Positions 57,726 through 64,000 of a DNA stretch of 64,000 nt are shown here, piece after piece. The position numbers and the translations under genes were made by a program. The stretch is from Aspidiotus rigidus (Eukaryota > Arthropoda > Insecta > Hemiptera > Diaspididae), in the NCBI GenBank assembly GCA_035079385.1, contig JAVHKY010000029.1, positions 2,356,001 to 2,420,000 of the forward strand, written 5' to 3'. A model generated the notes under the pieces. The model was given only the letters and a program-made list of their open reading frames with translations. It made no database searches and was not told the origin of the DNA. How positions within the stretch are numbered: the stretch's first letter is position 1; each line of letters starts with the position of its first letter.

Positions 57726-59329
57726 TGAAAAAATAAACACGAAAAATTAGAGGCTTTTTCAAACCTTGCAATGGCAGCGGCGGGGAACCTGCAAGCCTCA
57801 CGGCCCCGTTTTCGTTTTCTTTATCATTAAGTAAGTGGACGTATTACGTCAGACCGAGTTTAATATTGTCTTGTAAAGTCTTGGTGGAAGGAAAACGCGA
57901 GCCTTGAAGAAAGCGAGTATTATTTTTGTTGATTTGGATTTATTGCTGGACACCACACAGCGCCCAGCAAATTTTTAGATATACCCCCTCCCCCCCCCCA
58001 AAAAAAAAAAAAAAATAAAATAAAATAGGTTCCCTGTTGAAATTTGACTTCCGGGCTAACATGACGTCATCAGGTCGCTACTTGGAAGGTATTCAGTTAT
58101 TTATATTTTTTTTTCAGAACTATCGTTAAATAATTTCACTTTCAAATGAAGTGTAATAGGGAAGTTTGAATGACAAATTGTTCAATTTTTGGCACATTTT
58201 GATCCATAACTCGACTCAGAAAAGTCTTAGAAAATTGAGCGGGGGTGCAAATTGAAGATGAAATTGAAGTATACTCATCTAACGATTTGCGTTTTTACGC
58301 TACAACAGATTTAGTGCAAACTCCCATTTAACTGGTGATATCATTTTGTATAAAAAAGAAAAACGCTTTACGTCACTCCCCCAAAAACTTTTTGTTTATT
58401 GCACACGGTGACCGACGTTTCGAAGTTTACGCACTTCATCTTCGGGGTCTATTTTGGTCCATCCGGTATACGATGATAGGGAGCTATTGGACATGATAGG
58501 AGATGGAACTGGATAGTTTCCAACTCTCGATCAGACCTAAGACTAACCGTTTTCTACGGAACTGCGAGACTTGCGGTTGCAATGACATTTATTGATATGT
58601 TTCATGTCTTTGCTCTGACCCTACCCTAATTTCAAAATTTTTGTGCGCGTGCGTGCGTGCAGATGACCTTGGGACTTGAAATTCTTTTTCTCTGAGCCCT
58701 ACCCTAATTTTGGAAGAACGTGTGTGCGTGCGTGCGTGCAAGATTTCTGCTCGTCGCGGTAGCCGACTCTATCAAAATCACTTTTAAAGGTTTTTTTTCC
58801 TTGCTAGTTTTCTTCGTCTCACTTCAAACGCTCACGCGGCCACAATCATACCGCATGCACGAATAACCTGTGGTCAGGATTTAATAAACTGCAACATACA
58901 GTCATTTTGCTCAGCAATTGACCTTTAATTAAGCGCATAACGATGACCAAATTTAATTTTCCAAGCCTATTCACCTTACGGAACCTTCTTCAACCAGTAA
59001 ATGCTTCTCATGCCTTATATACCCTCTCCTTATAATCATCTAGATAAAGTCGATATCATAGACCTGATGATGCGCTCTTTCTACGTTGAATTTGTTTTTG
59101 GGTGGGATTTTTTCGCACGAAATGAAAAGTCCGAAATCACGAAAAAAAAAAGTCTTCCAGCGGTTAAGAATCATTTCACGAAAAAAAATAGAAGTGAACA
59201 TTAAAAATGGTACATGAACATAAAAAAAGCACATTGAACGAAAAAACAAAAAAATCACGAAAAATCACAACTCTTAACCGAAAAATTAATGTAAACAAGA
59301 GAAAGCATACGCTTCAATTATAAAATAAG
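57726..59329. other. Mixed repeats, no gene
   Basis: 57766-57792 carries the TTGCAATGGCAGCGG boundary with GGGAACCTGC. 58026-58045 has a further GGTTCCCTGTT box. 58600-58745 includes the ATGTCTTTGCTCTGACCC block and GTGCGTGCGTGC simple repeats shared with 30656-31045. The rest is unassigned. Confidence 0.45.
58412..58447 (-). ncRNA. Hammerhead-like motif, unassigned PLE-type 3' end
   Basis: Minus strand: CC, CCGAAGA, T, GAAGT-GCGTAA-ACTTC, GAAACGTC, GG. Stem II is a perfect 5-bp GAAGT/ACTTC stem, GAAA is intact, A-CG-U with C fits a minimal stem III, and CC/GG fits stem I. Only the second base of the core departs. Confidence 0.4.
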
Positions 59330-59795
59330 TTGAAAACTAAAAAATCATTCTATGATTTTAGTATTGCACCACAAGAGCGCATTTCGCTTAACTCGGCCTG
59401 CCACCTTTTCTTTTTTGGCCAAGTGGAAATGTTTTCGCTTCAGGTGGCACTGATAGTAGCTTCAATCGAATGCACATCCCTACCGTATGCTTACACTGCA
59501 AACTTTTCAAAAAAGGGGGGACATGAACATTTCGATTCCCGCAAATTTATTCTGTTGATGACTTTGGTCCAGACATAGAATTTACGGACTTTGAAATCGT
59601 CGAACATTTGCCCCATGCCATCGCCTCTCAAAAATTTGAACAGTTCTTTTTCTCAAATACATTTGTTACTGCTTTCTGCTGCCACAAAGTACTCTATACA
59701 ACTTCCCTCCTCGTGGAGGGCGTTGCAGAATTGCTTTATCAGCTGCAGCCTACTGATAAGCGGCAGTCCATCGCGGCAAAGAAATATCTGGTATG
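59330..59795 (+). pseudogene. Possible piggyBac-like transposase relict
   Basis: An open stretch at about 59548-59793 reads YSVDDFGPDIEFTDFEIVEH, then LPHAIASQKFEQFFFSNTFV, then TAFCCHKVLYT. The order of a hydrophobic VEHLP turn, F..FF.N.FVT and a following Leu-rich helix resembles the piggyBac transposase segment that normally reads L...LP...FF(D)N.FTS. The catalytic Asp would be Ser here. Upstream frames at 59330-59540 are not convincing. A GTATGT follows the stretch and could equally be a splice donor of an unknown exon. The assignment is tentative. Confidence 0.3.
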
Positions 59796-60603
59796 TTGAC
59801 GAATGGGGTGCTGTTTTTTGAATGTGGACTTCGTTTTTCTGACCACTGCCTGACTATGTCTAAAATTTCATTTAAAAATTGGCCGACGGGCAAACGTTCA
59901 TTCCTTCTTTTTTATTCATTATTTTTTTGTGAAAACACTCTGAAAATTTCTTGTATTTTTTTTTTTTTTTTTTTCGTGAGCATACTCAAAAATTTTGTCT
60001 GCTGTACTTTTCGTTACCACCACTTGTTATTTCGTTATTTTGGATGATTTTTTTGTGCTGTTGTTTTTCGTTCAAACGCATTTTCTTTTCGTGCAGTTTA
60101 ATATTCCCCTTTTTTTTTAGTACTGCTTGGACGGCCAGATTGTATTGACCGATTGATACTGTCCTCAAACATTTTCCCTCACATTTCAATTTCTTTACTG
60201 TAGCAGCTCGTTTTTGCAGCATAATATATCAATTTACAGCTGCGGTTCCTTATATTTCTCTGCTTCCGTAATTCTTCACTGATCGTTTCTTATATAAGAC
60301 TGGTCGATTACAGGTAGTGCTGTGAACTGACGTTTTTTTACTGCTCAAACAACATAAATGGTAGCCGTATATAAAAACTTTTGTTTAAGGCCTGTTCTCC
60401 AGTAGCGATACAACTGATAATGGGGTAGCACCCGAAATTAATCCTGTAAGCTAAATTATAAACTTGAGTTTTTTAATATACGGTATCTATAGGTCCAGTA
60501 AGTTAAGTAAACAAGTAAAAGTCAAGTATTTTCATTAACGGTCCAGTGTAAAGGAGAGAAATGACAAAAATTTTTAAAAAAAGCCAAAAAAAAACTCATA
60601 GGT
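59796..60603. other. T-rich unassigned DNA with a hammerhead-like motif
   Basis: 59951-59970 is a poly-T run that generates Phe-rich frames. No gene recognised. A solitary family 3 hammerhead-like motif at 60410-60447 is listed separately. Confidence 0.45.
60410..60447 (+). ncRNA. Hammerhead-like motif, solitary family 3 copy
   Basis: ACAA, CTGATAA, T, GGGT-AGC-ACCC-type stem II, intact GAAA, TTAATC (stem III ending in UC), CTGT. ACA/TGT can form stem I with one mismatch at the core. The only core change is G8 to A. The preceding AAGGCCTGTTCTCCAGTAGC matches the family 3 PLE trailer. Confidence 0.45.
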
Positions 60604-60959
60604 TTTCTAACGGAGTTAAACGAGGAGTGGCAGGAAACCTGTTTTTTGGGGCACGTAAGATCTGAAAATTGTAGATTGTGACGTCACAGGCCCCGCCTCA
60701 AGCTATATATGATAGGAGAGGTTTTGGAAAAGGACTTAAAATTGCCGAGCTCCGAGCTTTGCCGAACGGCGGACGTTTTTTGTGACCCCCCATAAAACAG
60801 GTTGCCTGTTGAAACAGTATTTTTAGCCGGGAACCGTTTTATTGGGAGTTTTTCGGAAAAAACGTCCGCTTTCCGGTCGGCCGGTAAAGCTAGGAGCTCG
60901 AAAAAGTTCTAAGCGCACAGTCTATAAGTCCCTCTCCTATCATATATAGCTTGTAGGCG

Positions 60960-61385
60960 GAGGGTGTGACGTCACTGTTTGATTACGTCATAGGTCAGCC
61001 TTGTGACGTCACAGTCTGATGACGTCATAGATCCATTTTTTTCAAGTTCCCTTCCTATTATAAATAGCTCCAAGGTCCGAGACTGTGACGTCACAATTGG
61101 ATGACTGTATACATCAACCTTGTGACGCCACAATCTGAGACCGTCATCAGTTTTGTTCAAGTTCCTCTCCTATTATGCATAGCTACAAAGTCCGGGTTTG
61201 TGACGTCACAACTTGATGACTTCATACGTCAACCTTGTGACGTCACAATCTGATGACGTTGTAGATCAATTTTTTTCAAGTTCCCTTCCTATTGTATAAA
61301 GTTTCAAAGTCCGGGACTCTGAGTCACAATTTGATGATACGTCAACCTTGCGATGTCACAATCTGATGACGTCATCAGCTTTTAA
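60960..61385. repeat. ~117-bp tandem repeat with TGACGTCA words
   Basis: About four units. TGACGTCAC-type words lead units at 60967, 61086, 61201 and about 61320. Each unit carries a second TGACGTCACAATCTGATGAC word, a TTCAAGTTCC(C/T)(T/C)TCCTATT block and AGTCCGGG. The perfect or near-perfect TGACGTCA palindrome is the consensus CREB/ATF site. Confidence 0.8.
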
Positions 61386-61439
61386 CAGGGAACCTGTTTT
61401 ATGGGGGGCTATTTGAGAAATCTGCCGTGCGCCGTCCGC

Positions 61440-61888
61440 CGTCCAGCGAAAAACTTAGAAAAATTTCGACCCTCGAGCCATATATGATAGGAGAGGGACT
61501 TAGAAAAATTTCGACTCTCGAGCTATATATGATAAAAGGGGGACTTAGAAAAATATCGACTCTCGAGCCATATATGATAGGAGGGGGACTTAGAAAAATT
61601 TCGACTCTCGAGCTATAGATGATAGGAGGGGAACTTAGAAAAATTTCGACTCTCGAGCTATATATGATAGAAGGGGGACTTGGAAAAATTTCGACTCTCG
61701 AGCCATATATGATAGGAGAGGGACTTAGAAAAATTTCGACTCTCAAGCTATATATGATAGGAGGGGGACTTGGAAAAAATTTCGACTCTCGAGCTATATA
61801 TGATAGGAGGGGGACTTGGAAAAAATTTCGACTCTCGAGCTATAGATGATAGGAGGGGGACTCGGAAAATTTTCGACTCTCGAGCTAA
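61440..61888 (+). repeat. 45-bp minisatellite array, ten units
   Basis: TATATGATA-type words fall at 61481, 61526, 61571, 61616, 61661, 61706, 61751, 61797 and 61843, i.e. steps of 45 or 46 bp. The unit is GGGACTTAGAAAAATTTCGA, then CTCTCGAGCTATATATGATA, then GGAGG. Because 45 is a multiple of three, long stop-free frames appear on both strands; these are not genes. Confidence 0.97.
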
Positions 61889-62230
61889 GAGTGGAAATTT
61901 TAACAAGGAACCTGATTTATCCAACTATATATATATTACACTAATAGTTGGTCTAGGCCTTCTTTTTACTACCTTTCTCCAAATCTAGGCTTCCTTGAAT
62001 TTTCAATACCAAATCTCACTCGAATCATAGAACAGGTTCCCTGCGTTCCTCGTTTAACTTCGTTAAGGAAGCCGTAATTTTTTTCCAAGTTCCTCTCCTA
62101 TTATGTCTATCTACAAAGTCCGGGACTGTAACGTCACAATTCGATGACTTCATTCGCCAACCTTATTACGTCACAATCTGATGACGTCATTAGCTTTTTT
62201 CTTGTTCCTCTCCTAACAACTCTTTTTGTC

Positions 62231-62270
62231 CACCCGGAAGATGACGTTAGTCGAAAGCGCTCGGCTTAGA
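62231..62270 (+). ncRNA. Hammerhead-like motif, solitary copy inside T4
   Basis: CCACC, CGGAAGA, T, GAC-GTTA-GTC, GAAA, GCGCTC, GGCTT. Stem II (GAC/GTC), GAAA and the GCGCUC|GG end match family 1 PLE 3' ends; core position 4 is G. There is no PLE coding sequence next to it on this strand. Confidence 0.35.
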
Positions 62271-62515
62271 GAATTTTTATGTCATGATTTGTAATAAAGT
62301 AAAATTTAAATTTGTAGTGATGAGCCATAATTTTATAGAAAAGCGTGTATTAGATATTCCTCTCCTATTATGCATACCTACAAAGTCCGGGACTATGGCG
62401 TCACAATTTGATGACTTCACAGGTCAGCCTTGTGACGTCACGATCTACATTTTTCAAATCCCACGCGTGCCATAAAACAGGTTTCCTGTCACCCCTCGTT
62501 TAACTTTTGTTAAAG

Positions 62516-63365
62516 AACGTGAAAGACAAATACTCCGACGTGGAGTAAAACATGCAAACCGCAGAAAAATAAAAGACGACGAGCGCTTTCGATTAAATAA
62601 CCATCTTCAAGCCTGAAATGAAAGCAACTGACAACACAAGAGAAGAACGAGCTATTAAGATCGTCCAAACGAGAAATCACGGTGTGAGTCATAAACCAGT
62701 TTGATCGGGCCATCTTCCGAAATGTACGAATTGAGTACAGTAATACCGTCAGTGTTGAGATGACGAATCATCTCTATATTCTCGAGGGCGATACGCTTGC
62801 GGTAGGAATTCTCCTTATGGAGGAGCTTTTCGGATCCCTCACGGAAGCTGTGGCCACTGTTTATTAAGTGATCGGCGGCCCTTCTTCCAAGACTTCAGGT
62901 GCTCAGCTACTCTAACTTTCATTTGGCGGCTGGTCTCGCCAATATAAAAGCCTCCACAATCCTCACACTCAACTTATACACACCACTCCTCTCATCAACA
63001 GGTATGGGGTCCTTCAGTCTCACAAACAACCTCTTTACTGTGGTAGGGTTGTAAAACGCGGGTCTGAAGCCAAACGGGCGAAGGGCCCGACCCAATTGCA
63101 GGGAGAACTTCCCCAGGAAAGGGAGACTGATCCAACGCAAACGGCGATCACGGATCGTGTCTCGGGGGAGGGAGGTGGTAGAATCCAGGAGGCTTCTCGT
63201 AACTTTCCTCCGAACCATCACGTCAACATCGACATTGACCCCATTCACTCTGGCCAGGTGTTTTATTGTGATTAACTCTTTCTTGAAGGCAGACTGACTC
63301 AAAGGAATACGAGTCAGTCTGTGAACTAGCCTATGAAAAGCAGCCATCTTGTGAGCAACAGGACC
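62516..63365 (-). mobile_element. Penelope-like element, family 1, 3' half
   Basis: A minus-strand copy truncated at about 63365. The open part 63347-62919 encodes HRLVHRLTRIPLSQSAFKKE, VMVRRKVTRSLLDSTTSLPR, LRPFGFRPAFYNPTTVKRLF and DPIPVDERSGVYKL. A shift then gives CGGFYIGETSRQMKVRVAEH in another frame. A deletion of roughly 30 bp near 62876 removes part of the nuclease. The 3' trailer has a degraded hammerhead-like motif at 62580-62612 (TTGAAGA core, altered stem II end, CGAAAGCGCTCG intact). Confidence 0.85.
62580..62612 (-). ncRNA. Hammerhead-like motif, PLE family 1 3' end
   Basis: Minus strand: GGC, TTGAAGA, T, GGTTATTTAATC, GAAA, GCGCTC, G. Only core position 3 (C to U) departs from CUGANGA. 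Stem II is weakened to GGTT/AATC. Confidence 0.35.
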
Positions 63366-64000
63366 GAACGAACGTTTTATTATGGATAGCCGTAACTTGA
63401 AGGAACGAATTCGTTTAATTTGTTAAAGGACTCGTGAATTTTTTTTTTCTTGCTCGTTAACTTACTTTCTAAAAGAGTCAAGTAAATGTCAAGTACTTTC
63501 AGAATTTCCTTTCATTAGACACCCTGTAATACCTAGCTTGGAAGACGAGCGGAAATGCTTGCATGACATTGCGAGGGGACTGGCGATAAATCGTGGAAGC
63601 GATACCCCATCTCACCCTGCAATACGGGATGATGATTATTTCTGCCAAGTAGGGGGTTTTCCCGAAATCTCGAGGCTCGCTTCTATCCTCACCAGATCTG
63701 ATTCTGTTCCAGCTCATCATCAGCTCTCGCCTCCATAAATCTATCGTCGAACTCATCAACCAAAATCCGTACTCTTTTCGACGAAGGCGCACAATCAATC
63801 AGGGCAGATCAAAATTCATTTCACACTCTCGTAATTGGGGTTCACCGGCCCTCCTTCACCTCGTAATTTATACACTGTATCAAAAATAGATACAAAACGA
63901 GCGTAAATACATCGCTCTTAGCCACACTGCACCATATTATCTTTCTTTTGCGATACATATCATAGCAATATACACTCACGGATGCTTTAATTATCGTTTA
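63366..64000. other. Unassigned right flank
   Basis: Overlapping frames on both strands at 63499-63798 show no domain I recognise. 63385-63420 (GGATAGCCGTAACTTGAAGG) echoes 46723-46745, a short shared repeat. Nothing else seen. Confidence 0.4.

Larger units (their letters stand above)
60604..62515. mobile_element. TIR-bounded element full of minisatellites (T4)
   Basis: The ends are inverted repeats of about 45 bp: left 60604-60650 (GTTAAACGAGGAGTGGCAGG, AAACCTGTTTT) and right 62471-62515, with a second internal right-like end at 62031-62070. Inside are CRE-like tandem units (60960-61385), a ten-unit 45-bp minisatellite (61440-61888), further CRE-like units (62090-62210, 62360-62450) and several AACAGG..CCTGTT boxes. 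No protein-coding region. Family 1 PLE sequence begins directly at its right end. Confidence 0.65.

Noticed and set aside
60965..61160. Minus-strand 62-codon frame in the CRE-word repeat
   Set aside because: Explained by the 117-bp tandem repeat; no independent coding evidence.
61399..61850. Overlapping open frames on both strands with periodic Ile/Ser/Pro motifs
   Set aside because: They are translations of the 45-bp minisatellite; a unit of fifteen codons without stops gives frames on both strands automatically.

Overview
This 64 kb window is AT-rich eukaryotic DNA from an animal, most likely an insect. The one host gene I can assemble is a bHLH-PAS regulator of the dysfusion/NPAS4 type. 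Its exons are separated by very long introns with canonical GT-AG splice sites. I saw no bacterial-style genes, tRNAs or rRNAs.

Host gene: four plus-strand exons (13185-13364, 35280-35464, 44002-44108, 53249-53402) join with compatible phases (0/0, 0/2, 2/1, 1/2). They form one open frame of 208 complete codons covering the end of PAS-A, the PAS-A/PAS-B linker and most of PAS-B. The bHLH exon must lie upstream of the window or be unrecognised in it, and the C-terminal exons lie downstream. Introns of about 21.9, 8.5 and 9.1 kb hold most of the mobile DNA.

Mobile DNA: the dominant class is Penelope-like elements (PLEs), which combine a reverse transcriptase with a C-terminal GIY-YIG endonuclease. 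At least three families are present. Family 1 has copies at 1030, 19240, 30070, 31965, 36225/39290, 39530, 45170, 46180 and 62516. Family 2 has one copy at 36941-39272 with about 590-bp inverted arms. Family 3 has copies at 46890 (minus) and 50005 (plus). An N-terminal fragment at 57640 may be from another family. Non-LTR retrotransposons are also present: RNase H-bearing I/R1-group relicts at 13940, 30335-34018 and 50393-52045, and an RTE-like element at 28285-30065. A weak piggyBac-like transposase relict lies near 59330-59795. None of the open frames is intact.

Repeats: a 45-bp minisatellite containing TATATATGATAGGAG sits inside palindromic or TIR-bounded elements at 10383-11240, 18836-21867 and 60604-62515. 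A three-copy 600-bp tandem repeat spans 15880-17690. TCGAC-rich satellite DNA occurs at 2870, 11530 and 48225-49855. A pair of related 1-2.5 kb loci (22883-25871 and 54210-56706) differ by an internal inversion.

Most interesting signal: downstream of the coding region of all three PLE families, and in isolated copies, there is a short motif with the layout of a type I hammerhead ribozyme (CUGANGA-like core, stem II hairpin, GAAA, tiny stem III ending in UC, short stem I). The families differ in stem sequences but share the layout. Most visible copies carry core substitutions, so activity is doubtful, but the conserved architecture is worth testing. Nesting (family 2 inside family 1, PLE inside LINE, LINE inside a PLE 3' UTR) allows a relative chronology.
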